Source: Opitutia bacterium
Lineage (GTDB): Bacteria > Verrucomicrobiota > Verrucomicrobiia > Opitutales > Seribacteraceae
Reading direction: 5' to 3'
DNA: 64,000 nt
Assembly (NCBI GenBank): GCA_002730975.1
Contig: PCBO01000010.1
Coordinates: forward strand, 22,734-86,733
This document shows positions 34,076 through 42,526 of this stretch, piece after piece (within the stretch, counting starts at the first letter, position 1; each line of letters starts with the position of its first letter). A program made the translations under genes and the position numbers. The notes under the pieces are model-generated. The model searched no databases. It was given only the letters and a program-made list of their open reading frames with translations, and had not been told where the DNA came from.

Positions 34076-35215
34076 TTACACAATTTTGAATTGTTTATAT
34101 GCTTCCAACATAACCTCTTCTTGCGCTTCCCAGCATAAGGTGTCTCTGGCTTTTCTTATATCATCGTTAAATTTGGATTTATCCATTTTAAAAATGACTC
34201 GTAAGGAATTCTTTATTTCTTCGGTTGATAAAAAACTTGCAACGTAACCAATATTAAATTTCTCTACAACTTTACGCATCTCTGGAACATCGTTAACGAT
34301 AACAGGTAAACCAGCCATGATGTACTCGAAAAACTTATTAGGTAAACAAAAGTAATCATTTAAACTGTTATTATCGATATAAGATATCCCAACATCAGCT
34401 GAAGACGTATATTTAAGAACAGAATCCGGGGAAGCAGCAGGTCGTAAGAATATGCTTGAATGATTGGAAGCATACTTTCTTACTAAATGTGTTAGAGGAC
34501 CAGCACCCATGAAGACCATAACATATTGTTCGTCATTCCATTTTGAAAAAATAGACAAAAGACCTTCAATGCCACGGCCAGATTGGAGTCCGCCTTGATA
34601 TAGTAAGATTTTTTTTGAATGATCTAAACCTAATTCATGATGAAGAATCTTAGATCTAATTGGTTTATAATATTTAGGACAGTTAAGTACAGTTACTATA
34701 TTGTTTATATTGTAATTTTCCTGATACCAACTTTTTATACCATCTGATACAACTATTATAAGATCTGGGAATCCGATAAGCAAACTTTCTAAACATTTCG
34801 CACAGTATTTCCTAAAGCCGTTGAGACCGTGAATTTCAGTTTCTAATTCATGTGCATCATATACTAGCCTTGCACAACATAATTTAGATAATACAACACC
34901 AATCGGAAGCAAAACAAAGTGATGTATATTTATTACATCAATTTTCTTCATCTTACAGAAGATAAAACATTTAATTAAATATTCAATATATTTGAAAATT
35001 TGAAAAAATAAAATCTTTGGTAAGAATCTACAAAACAGAGGAAACCTGTGAACAGACCTTTTACAATCAATAGACTGATTGATGGAAAGACCATGTGCAT
35101 GTAAAGAAATAATATAAACATAATCAACTAGATTTGCATCTGCTAATGATTCAGTTTCCTTAAGAACACGACTATCGTGAGTGAAATGATTGGGAACTAT
35201 ATGAAGATTTTTAAT
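34076..35215 (-). CDS. GT4 glycosyltransferase with no conventional start codon (ATT start proposed)
   Basis: The ORF track begins at 34951 (MKKIDVINIHHF), giving 291 residues and lacking most of the acceptor domain. Translating upstream in the same frame gives 88 more codons without a stop, reading IKNLHIVPNHFTHDSRVLKE at the front. That is exactly how GT4 proteins of this type start (compare the paralogue at 3231, LHLVFNEFRNDSRVEK). Full length would be about 379 residues, the family norm. Between the preceding in-frame TAA and the homologous region there is no ATG, GTG, TTG or CTG; ATT at 35213-35215 sits at the expected first residue. Later motifs are VYDAHELETEIHG and LPNKFFEYIMAGLPVIVND. 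Either a rare ATT start is used, or the start was mutated or misread. The gene is AT-rich. Confidence 0.8.
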   Translation of the reverse strand: MKNLHIVPNHFTHDSRVLKETESLADANLVDYVYIISLHAHGLSINQSIDCKRSVHRFPLFCRFLPKILFFQIFKYIEYLIKCFIFCKMKKIDVINIHHFVLLPIGVVLSKLCCARLVYDAHELETEIHGLNGFRKYCAKCLESLLIGFPDLIIVVSDGIKSWYQENYNINNIVTVLNCPKYYKPIRSKILHHELGLDHSKKILLYQGGLQSGRGIEGLLSIFSKWNDEQYVMVFMGAGPLTHLVRKYASNHSSIFLRPAASPDSVLKYTSSADVGISYIDNNSLNDYFCLPNKFFEYIMAGLPVIVNDVPEMRKVVEKFNIGYVASFLSTEEIKNSLRVIFKMDKSKFNDDIRKARDTLCWEAQEEVMLEAYKQFKIV

Positions 35216-35277
35216 AAGAGAAGCTCTGTCAGTTGTACTATGAAGTTTTTATAAATTGAAAAATATTAGAATACTTT

Positions 35278-36657
35278 TTATCTATACCTAAAACGCATAA
35301 TTCCTTTCCCGGTAAAAAAAGACAGAATTATAAATATAGTAATTATTGAGAGCATATAAATATCCATAAAAAAACTTGTTATACTGGTTTGCGCAATCAC
35401 TTTGAAGTGTAATATCAACCAAACAAATAAGCCAACTGAAAGCGGGTTAAATGCTTGGCGTAAAACAATTGAATTAATAAAATATATTAAGTATCCAACA
35501 AAAAAAGGAACAAATAATACACCTAAAATTCCGAAATTAGCATACATGTCTCCCCAGAATATGGTGGGCATTGAACCGACGATACCAAGTGCGATTTCAT
35601 TTGGGAATTGCCACGCCATAACCTCTGTAGTGATCTCAGTGTGCTCGAAAGGAAATATGCCCCCGGGATTCGGGAAAGATCTGCCCAAAAGGTAATCATG
35701 ATTATTTTGGAAATAATCGAGATAATGGTATGCAGACTGAATCTGACCTGTAAAAAGACGACTTGAAAGGGAGAAAATTGCAGACTCTAGATTTTCACTG
35801 TCCATGAAGTAAATATAAAACAAAGAGAGTATAGAAACCAATACAATAACGACTGGTAAAAATTTCTTTATCGATATTTTCCCTTCATTTTTAATCAAAG
35901 CGTAGACTAGAAATAAAGATATTACGAGTTCTGCCATCTGAGTTTTTTCAGTAGCCATTACCATTACTAACGTTGCGATAATAAAAGTTGGTACCAACAA
36001 AACAAAAGTAATGATTCTCTTTTGGATTAAATACAATCCAGTTAATACTAATAAAGAAAAGATTAAAACATCATGCGTGAATAATTTGTACCAGTGGTAA
36101 CTTCCATCAAATGAAGTGCCCATTGCAGATCTTGCCTCACCTGTTGACAGTTCACCTGATGTTGTGTTTAAAGCAACAAATAGAGCTACGTTTTGAATAC
36201 CAACTTTTGAAAGGTAAACTATTAGTACTAGGAAAGAGGCAGTAATGCTTAATAACAATCCTACATGAAGTCTAAATACGGAGTATTTTGAATAATTAAA
36301 ATTCCATATCATTGAAGTATTAAAAATATTAGATTTCAGATTAACATATTTTCGATAATCCAGTGATCCACAGTGTCCACGAGCAATGATAAATCCAAAG
36401 AGCATAAAAAACATTGTAATGGAGGTAAAGAAAAAGACCTGTAAAATCAGGTATTTATCGGTAACTAGAACAGCTCTTTGCCAATCTAATTTGAAATACA
36501 GTACTGGTAATCCGACATACTGATAAATATAAATTGCTACAATTACAATAGAGGGAATTGATACACGAAGTATACTTAACCCTGCCGACTTGAGGAGTAA
36601 ATGCCATAAAAAAGGAAACAAGAACCAAAGGAACAGGAAACACAAATCTTCGACCAT
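35278..36657 (-). CDS. O-antigen/repeat-unit polymerase (Wzy-like) integral membrane protein
   Basis: 459 residues with about ten or more hydrophobic segments spread over the whole length (for example HLLLKSAGLSILRVSIPSIVIVAI and FVLLVPTFIIATLVMVMA). A larger polar loop in the second half includes AYHYLDYFQNNHDYLLGRSF and GGIFPFEHTEITTEV. This is the layout of Wzy-type oligosaccharide repeat-unit polymerases, which join lipid-linked units in the periplasm. Sequence conservation in this family is low, so the call rests on topology, the loop and context. It stands directly before the GT-hisH-hisF-wbpG block, like wzy in P. aeruginosa O5. Base composition is markedly AT-rich compared with the flanks. 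The 117-bp gap upstream is almost pure AT and shows nothing else. Confidence 0.8.
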   Translation of the reverse strand: MVEDLCFLFLWFLFPFLWHLLLKSAGLSILRVSIPSIVIVAIYIYQYVGLPVLYFKLDWQRAVLVTDKYLILQVFFFTSITMFFMLFGFIIARGHCGSLDYRKYVNLKSNIFNTSMIWNFNYSKYSVFRLHVGLLLSITASFLVLIVYLSKVGIQNVALFVALNTTSGELSTGEARSAMGTSFDGSYHWYKLFTHDVLIFSLLVLTGLYLIQKRIITFVLLVPTFIIATLVMVMATEKTQMAELVISLFLVYALIKNEGKISIKKFLPVVIVLVSILSLFYIYFMDSENLESAIFSLSSRLFTGQIQSAYHYLDYFQNNHDYLLGRSFPNPGGIFPFEHTEITTEVMAWQFPNEIALGIVGSMPTIFWGDMYANFGILGVLFVPFFVGYLIYFINSIVLRQAFNPLSVGLFVWLILHFKVIAQTSITSFFMDIYMLSIITIFIILSFFTGKGIMRFRYR

Positions 36658-36774
36658 TAACTATATCTTAATAAATTTAAGAATTAAAATTACTAATATG
36701 TAATTAATTTTTCGATGTAGAAAAAGATTTTCTTTCCTATTCTCATCTTATATCTCTTATTTTATTAAACGATA

Positions 36775-38151
36775 TTACTGAATAAGGGCTAGGTAAAACT
36801 CCCGATCTTTCTCAGTAGTGAAATTAGAATTATGCCACAATAGAGTGAAATCACCACCAAACTGCATTGCCCTTTTCTTTAGTGTAAGCATTAAATCTAT
36901 TGCCTTGTCAGTATGACCAAGTCCTAAGTATAAGTCATCCATAGCGGAAACCTCCATTACTATGAGTGGAAGTTGACTTATCTTCAAAGCACAACATTTT
37001 CCCCAGTCCCACATCTGAAATGAATGCGCAGTTCCATAACGAAATCCTGGCGCGTCGGCAAAAGACCCTGTACTATCGTAACTGAAACCGGCTGCGTCGA
37101 GACATGATGGCGTTTTTTTGCTATCCCAACGTAAGTAATGTTGGCGGTTACTAGAAATATCCTGATTAATGCCGAATTGCGCGCAAGTCTGCTGCAACAA
37201 GATATTTTCGGCCCGTAGTTGTACAGAATCACAAACCGCATTGTAGCTACCATGCATGGCAATCTGATGTTCGCGTTGATTAATTTTCAATAAAAGATTT
37301 TTAATGAATGGTTCGTCTAGGTTATATGACACATCATAGATTGAACTTCTCCCTGAAACAAAAAAGAATGTTACCTGACTATTAACTGCTTCATTTGCAT
37401 CCATAATCCAATCGAAAGTATTGTTGGGGTCATGTGACCAGTTCCCGCGTCTCTGAGCCAAAGCATTATTTAATGTTTTAAAAGCTTTTGACCACGAATG
37501 TCGTTTAAGAAGATCTCCTGCGACTCTCTTGGCAATGCAAGGAAGAGTCTTCAACGTATCATCATAAGGAACATCGACATCACAAGTTACGAGCACTTTA
37601 CCTTGTTTTTCTTTTCGTTTGAGGCGCGGCCATATTCTAGTCATTGCAGAAAATAAGATCCCCACATATTCATCAACAATAGGACGGTTAAGAAAGTCAG
37701 CCTTTTGGGCAATGGATGCAATTGCAGGAAAGCGGTCGTGTTGATCCCGCTCTGACTTCACAGTCTCTTCATAGCGCGAAAGCATAAAAAAAACGGATCC
37801 GAATATATCGAGATTCAAATAACCATTACCGGTTACATCCAAGTAAAAACCGGGTGCTCCAAAAAGTACGGGGACAACATCGTCGACTAGATTAACATCT
37901 AACCCTGAAGTAGAGACAGACCAACAGGCAAGTGGAAGTTCCGGCAGGGATTCCAGTTCTAGCCAATTGGACGATGCAGAAGAGAAGAAAACGTCAGGAA
38001 TAGTAAGTTTACGATTGGCATGATGGATCGTGTAGTCACTAGACGTTTCGTTCGAAATTCTTAAAGGCAGACCAAGTATCTCCCCGAAAATGAAAGAACA
38101 TATCCAATCGCGTTCAGCCAAAAAACTAGAAGGCTGTTTGAAATCAAGCAC
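36775..38151 (-). CDS. Polysaccharide deacetylase-like protein (WbmS-like, DUF7033-type N-terminus)
   Basis: 458 residues. The first 190 residues form a separate N-terminal domain (DWICSFIFGEILGLPLRIS, then FGSVFFMLSRYEETV). The NodB-like domain starts with VLVTCDVDVPYDD, whose CDVD supplies the acidic metal ligand. It continues with HQIAMHGSYNAVCDS, where the second metal His of HxxxH is replaced by Asn (HGSYN). From memory this HxSYN form is usual in the WbmS-like group, so it need not be dead. It ends with DFTLLWHNSNFTTEKDR. No signal peptide is visible. It is a different subgroup from the WalW-like protein at 28943. Substrate unknown. Confidence 0.8.
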   Translation of the reverse strand: MLDFKQPSSFLAERDWICSFIFGEILGLPLRISNETSSDYTIHHANRKLTIPDVFFSSASSNWLELESLPELPLACWSVSTSGLDVNLVDDVVPVLFGAPGFYLDVTGNGYLNLDIFGSVFFMLSRYEETVKSERDQHDRFPAIASIAQKADFLNRPIVDEYVGILFSAMTRIWPRLKRKEKQGKVLVTCDVDVPYDDTLKTLPCIAKRVAGDLLKRHSWSKAFKTLNNALAQRRGNWSHDPNNTFDWIMDANEAVNSQVTFFFVSGRSSIYDVSYNLDEPFIKNLLLKINQREHQIAMHGSYNAVCDSVQLRAENILLQQTCAQFGINQDISSNRQHYLRWDSKKTPSCLDAAGFSYDSTGSFADAPGFRYGTAHSFQMWDWGKCCALKISQLPLIVMEVSAMDDLYLGLGHTDKAIDLMLTLKKRAMQFGGDFTLLWHNSNFTTEKDREFYLALIQ

Positions 38152-38279
38152 TGTAGGATTTAAAACTTAACGAATCTGAAACAACCCATTGACGCGCTGA
38201 ACCGGAACTAAGACTTCATCCAGATGGCAATTTAGGAAATTACAAAATACCCCAATCATTACATTGATTTAAAGTTGTA

Positions 38280-39254
38280 TTATTTATATGCGAACACATG
38301 AAAGCCCGGGGTTTGTGAGACACGAAACCCTATAGACTTAAGATAATCCGCAATTCTGGGACCTACTTTACCTTGGCCATCATCGTACCAACCAGGTGCA
38401 ATAATTCGTAAAGATGTAGTGTTAATTAGAAACTCTCGACATGCCTCAAGTATAAGCAACTCAGCACCATTTACTGTTAATATCAAAAAATTAGGCTCCA
38501 TACTATTTTCGGAGAGAATAGTTTTAATGCTCTTTGCTTTGACTTTGGATACTTCGCCATCTTCAATAACGCCTTCTACAATAGAATTCGAAGTGCTACC
38601 TGCTTTGTAGATATCAAGTTCGTCTTCGTCTACATCAGCAACAGTACAATACAAACTGGTCACATTGGTAATATTGTTTTGCTCCAGATTTAGATTAAGA
38701 ACATTAAAATGTTCTTCATCCGCTTCGATGCTTAACACCCGACCTTCAGCACCGACTATTCTACTCATCCTTAGAGCTCCAAATCCAATAAATGCTCCGA
38801 TCTCGAGAACTTGGTCTCCTTTTTTTAATTCAAGAGCAGATTGAAATTCGTCTATATCCTGCGGAGGCAGTTCATACAATGTATTGGATTTTTGAGGATC
38901 AAGAAACAACGGAAAATGATTCCTTGGAATCAGTCCCGTCCTAATACGCGCACTTGGCATGAAATGGGGATATTTATAGCGAGTTATATATTCTACAACT
39001 ACTCCGCAGTACTCAGAGGGGATGGTAGCGCCTTTGTAATAAGGAATCTCACCATCAATTGCTGAAAGAGAAGTCCCATCCCTCAAAGTGATGGAAGAGT
39101 AGCCGGATACAATTTCAAATCGAGATACTTCGCCTTGATCAATATTGTTTCTAATTAATGCGTGTAAACACAATTTTCTACCAAGCAATCTAACCCAATT
39201 ACCAAGTAACGAAGATTTTGGAATTTTCACCAAATATTTCTGCAATGTTTTCAT
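38280..39254 (-). CDS. FkbM-family methyltransferase
   Basis: 324 residues. The SAM-binding core is VLEIGAFIGFGALRMSRI, followed by RVLSIEADEEHFNVLNLNLEQ and a late NFLILTVNGAELLILEACRE. These match the FkbM family, which methylates sugar hydroxyls in glycans and natural products. The N-terminal 110 residues are less typical. It ends 128 bp after the start of the deacetylase and follows the sulfotransferase by 27 bp. A plausible role is O-methylation of a repeat-unit sugar. The target cannot be read from sequence. Confidence 0.85.
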   Translation of the reverse strand: MKTLQKYLVKIPKSSLLGNWVRLLGRKLCLHALIRNNIDQGEVSRFEIVSGYSSITLRDGTSLSAIDGEIPYYKGATIPSEYCGVVVEYITRYKYPHFMPSARIRTGLIPRNHFPLFLDPQKSNTLYELPPQDIDEFQSALELKKGDQVLEIGAFIGFGALRMSRIVGAEGRVLSIEADEEHFNVLNLNLEQNNITNVTSLYCTVADVDEDELDIYKAGSTSNSIVEGVIEDGEVSKVKAKSIKTILSENSMEPNFLILTVNGAELLILEACREFLINTTSLRIIAPGWYDDGQGKVGPRIADYLKSIGFRVSQTPGFHVFAYK

Positions 39255-39281
39255 ATGCTTCTTGCTTCTCTTTTAATTTTT

Positions 39282-40184
39282 CTAAACTTTATAACCAAAA
39301 TCTTCGGCCATTCCCCCTGCTATTTTTCTCATATGAGTATGCATACAATCGGACCAATCAGCAACTTTCGGGAATGAACCGGATTCTTGTCGGTTAAGTT
39401 TTTTGCCAATGATCGATGATATCTTTCTATGAGGCGGTAATGAACTTCCCAAGAATGAAAACAGCTTATCCATTTCCTCGTCTCTAGTATTAAAAATATC
39501 CTCTGAGCGTATCAAAAGCTTACGGTTTTGAGGTAGAGAGGAAGTAAAGTCACAAATCCATCTGTTTGTTTCCGCCCAAAGCCAAACATTTTTTTGAAAG
39601 CTATCAAGAGTTTCCCAATTCTCCCCCATTGGAGATTTAGTACGACAAATAATCCTGTTTCTATCATCAGGGTTTCCGGAATACCAGTTCCGCCTCATAG
39701 CAGATCTAACGACATATCTGGGATCTCGGACTACATGAATAAATTTCACATTGGGAACTGCCTTGAGGATAATCGGGGCTAAAAAAGACCCCTCTGGAGA
39801 TGTCTCGATATATCCTTTTTCAAAAGATAAAGCATCTGTGAGCAACTCCATTCTCAAGGAGAAGAAAGTCTCTAAAATCACCTCAGAGACGAGATCGTTA
39901 TCCGAATGCTCATACGAAAGTTTGGATATTCCTGTCAATTGAGGACTGGGTTCATGGTATGCAAATACATTGTCTACCAGATTTAATAACCTTGCAAGAG
40001 TCTGGGTCCCTGTACGGCCTGTTGAAAGAACAAAGACACATGGCCGTTTTTCATCAAATTTCTTCAGTAAATCTGTATCACCATAATTCAGCAGGGTCTT
40101 TTTTTTTAATTTTAATCTAACATATTGGTATAACTGCCTTGGTGAACGATCTATCAGCAGTGAGAACAGTTTTGTGAGAAGCAT
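39282..40184 (-). CDS. PAPS-dependent sulfotransferase
   Basis: 300 residues. CVFVLSTGRTGTQTLARLL is the 5'-phosphosulfate loop and KFIHVVRDPRYVVRSAM is the 3'-phosphate binding motif of carbohydrate sulfotransferases. The later RKLLIRSEDIFN and FSFLGSSLPPHRK fit the Sulfotransfer_3-type fold. It would add sulfate to a sugar hydroxyl from PAPS in the cytoplasm, giving an anionic surface glycan. Sulfated polysaccharides are often seen in marine bacteria, which agrees with but does not prove a marine host. No PAPS synthesis genes are in the window. The gap upstream to asnB paralogue 3 is 156 bp. Confidence 0.88.
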   Translation of the reverse strand: MLLTKLFSLLIDRSPRQLYQYVRLKLKKKTLLNYGDTDLLKKFDEKRPCVFVLSTGRTGTQTLARLLNLVDNVFAYHEPSPQLTGISKLSYEHSDNDLVSEVILETFFSLRMELLTDALSFEKGYIETSPEGSFLAPIILKAVPNVKFIHVVRDPRYVVRSAMRRNWYSGNPDDRNRIICRTKSPMGENWETLDSFQKNVWLWAETNRWICDFTSSLPQNRKLLIRSEDIFNTRDEEMDKLFSFLGSSLPPHRKISSIIGKKLNRQESGSFPKVADWSDCMHTHMRKIAGGMAEDFGYKV

Positions 40185-40340
40185 TATAAAACAATAAAAT
40201 ATATTATTAAACTAGTGCGATTTTTCCACTCAAGTTCAATTGAATGACTCAGTTTCTGCAAAAGTACCTTGCACAGGAAATCTGAGGGAGGGAATTATCA
40301 TGACACCACCTCTGCAAATATTGTTTCACTCGAACCAACT

Positions 40341-42305
40341 TCACCCTTGCTCCATACCAAATTCCTTTAACCACAAACCTAATGCCCCTAGAAACCAAAT
40401 CCTGTTGTGATAAGGAAATTTTCCGGTCAGGAAATCAGTTTTGGTTTGTTCGATTGCTTTCTCATGCATTACGCCAGTTTTCTTGACAATATCCAACCCG
40501 ACTTCGAGCTCATTTCTTAGAGCTCCTTGAATCCAGTGACCGACAGGTAAACCGAATCCTTTTTTCTTTGATGAAATATTTCTTTTATTAATGAAATTCT
40601 TAGCAACTTGCTTCAGCATGTACTTGCCAACGCCTTTTTTCACTTTGAGATTAGAGGGCATTCTAGAGGACAATTCAACGAGTTCGTGGTCCAGAAAAGG
40701 AAATCTACCTTCTAGCGAAAACCTCATCGTGAACTGGTCGTTTCTGTAAAGATGATGATTACCGATATAATTGATAGTATCGAAATACCCGAGAGCTTCT
40801 ATTGGATCCTTAAATGACAAATCGTCTAGCTTGTACAATTCCTTGAACACCTCAAAACTATTCCAGTGGCGTGAATCAGGAAGGCGAAACAAATCCTTTT
40901 TATTTTGTTCCGTAAATGTTGAAAACCCGAACAAGTAAGTTTCGGCCACGTCCTTTAACTCTGAAAGTTCTTTAAGTTTTCCAAGTTTTCCATTCCGAAA
41001 GGGTATTCGAGAAAGCACTCCGCTAAAAGATCTAGCCAAACTCCATAAACGCACTGTATTGTCACGACCGTAACCACAAAGAAGTTCGTCGGGACCCAAG
41101 CCCCATAAGACAACTTTAGCATCTCTTTCAGCAACTGTTTTGCACATCATGAAATTTGGAGATAAACTAAAGAAAGGTTCTTCATGGCATCTTATCATGT
41201 CCATGAGGTACTTCATCGCTTCTTCTTGCTCTATAACGTCCACGACATGCTCCATTGGCCACATGGCTGCGGTGGCTCTAGCTAATGATGTTTCATCCAA
41301 CTCAGGATGTTCTTTTCCATTCGTTAAGGTATAGGCTTTTATTCCAGAATGCTGCTGAGAGGCCAATGCCGCAAGAGTCGTTGAATCTACGCCTCCGCTC
41401 AGGAAAACTCCTACCGGGACATCCGCGACCAGACGTCTTTTAACAGCACTCTGCAGCGTCTCTAAATAAACCTCTTTCCATTCACTTTCTTTTCTCCCAT
41501 AGACAGTTTCTCCCACAGGAATATGCCAATATCGCTGCGTGATTATTTTTCTAATTGGATCAATCTTCATCCAATGCGCCTGTTCCAAGGCTTTAATACC
41601 CTTAAAACAAGTCATGGGCCGGGGGGCACAATAAAAACTCATTGAATGGTAAATCCCTTCCCAATCGGGGGATGCTCGATATAATCTTGAGGCAATTAGC
41701 GCCTTAATATCGGAAGCAAATAGAAAATAATTCTCTGATTGGTAATAGTAAAAGGGTTTTATTCCTAAACGGTCCCGTGAGCAAAAGAGCTTTTTCTCAT
41801 GACTGTCCCAAATAGCAAAAGCCCACATGCCGTTAAAACGGTCCAAGCAACTTGGACCCCAAACGCGATAGGCCTTTAAAATTACTTCCGTATCAGTATT
41901 GCTCGTGAAGCTTTCGCCTTTTTGAAGTAGTAAATCTCGAACCTCTTTAAAATTATAAACCTCCCCATTATGCACAATCCAGTATCGCTTGTCTTCAGTA
42001 GACATGGGCTGGTGTCCAGCAGCCGAAAGGTCCAAAATCGAGAGACGAGTGTGCCCTAAAGCCAAAAATGCATCGCTAGGAACCTGACCATCAAATTGAT
42101 CCTCAGGGGTATAAGGAACACTCGACTCATACACACTCTCAGGTGTATTTTTGCCCCCACGAATCAAAACTTTACCAGATTTTCCGAAAACAGCTATTCC
42201 TTCATCATCTGGCCCACGGTGACGCATCGATTGAGTCATCAACCGAATGTTTTGAAGAGGAAGACAAGTGTCTTTAAAGTTCAAAATTCCTGCAATACCA
42301 CACAT
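40341..42305 (-). CDS. asnB: Asparagine synthase-like glutamine amidotransferase (paralogue 3)
   Basis: 654 residues. Cys2, HRGPDDEG (29-36), GHTRLSILDLS (84-94) and HNGEVYN (112-118) form the glutaminase. The synthetase has SGGVDSTT (303-310). Two features set it apart from the other paralogues: a long insert between residues about 40 and 80 before GHTRLS, and a changed synthetase motif, LWGLGPDELLCGYGR, where AsnB enzymes usually have LSGxGADELFGGY. EGRFPFLDHELVEL is intact. It probably amidates a glycan component. It lies between a flippase and a sulfotransferase, separated by gaps of 204 and 156 bp, so it may be transcribed with some independence. Confidence 0.91.
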   Translation of the reverse strand: MCGIAGILNFKDTCLPLQNIRLMTQSMRHRGPDDEGIAVFGKSGKVLIRGGKNTPESVYESSVPYTPEDQFDGQVPSDAFLALGHTRLSILDLSAAGHQPMSTEDKRYWIVHNGEVYNFKEVRDLLLQKGESFTSNTDTEVILKAYRVWGPSCLDRFNGMWAFAIWDSHEKKLFCSRDRLGIKPFYYYQSENYFLFASDIKALIASRLYRASPDWEGIYHSMSFYCAPRPMTCFKGIKALEQAHWMKIDPIRKIITQRYWHIPVGETVYGRKESEWKEVYLETLQSAVKRRLVADVPVGVFLSGGVDSTTLAALASQQHSGIKAYTLTNGKEHPELDETSLARATAAMWPMEHVVDVIEQEEAMKYLMDMIRCHEEPFFSLSPNFMMCKTVAERDAKVVLWGLGPDELLCGYGRDNTVRLWSLARSFSGVLSRIPFRNGKLGKLKELSELKDVAETYLFGFSTFTEQNKKDLFRLPDSRHWNSFEVFKELYKLDDLSFKDPIEALGYFDTINYIGNHHLYRNDQFTMRFSLEGRFPFLDHELVELSSRMPSNLKVKKGVGKYMLKQVAKNFINKRNISSKKKGFGLPVGHWIQGALRNELEVGLDIVKKTGVMHEKAIEQTKTDFLTGKFPYHNRIWFLGALGLWLKEFGMEQG

Positions 42306-42313
42306 GAAAAAAA

Positions 42314-42526
42314 TTATGCTTGAGGCAGATGCAGTAAATTAAAGCATAACTTTCTGCAGTTTATTCCAGAAGACTTCGCTCCTTCAAACAATTCTAGAGT
42401 TTCTCTCAAACGAACCTGAATTTCTTCCCGCCAGAATACAGAGAGGAGTAAATCGGCGATAGGCACTCTACAAAAAATATGTCTCCATACCAGTGCTGAA
42501 ACCTTAGATTCATTGCACAATTTCAC
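42314..42526 (-). CDS. Doubtful small ORF between the flippase and asnB
   Basis: 70 codons (MKLCNESKVSALVWRHIF to LHLPQA), overlapping the end of the flippase by 17 bp and ending 8 bp before asnB paralogue 3. I recognise no motif and it has no clear signal peptide or membrane segment. It fills a 204-bp gap on the coding strand, which is the only support. It may be a chance frame, a gene remnant or a small unknown protein. Confidence 0.22.
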   Translation of the reverse strand: MKLCNESKVSALVWRHIFCRVPIADLLLSVFWREEIQVRLRETLELFEGAKSSGINCRKLCFNLLHLPQA

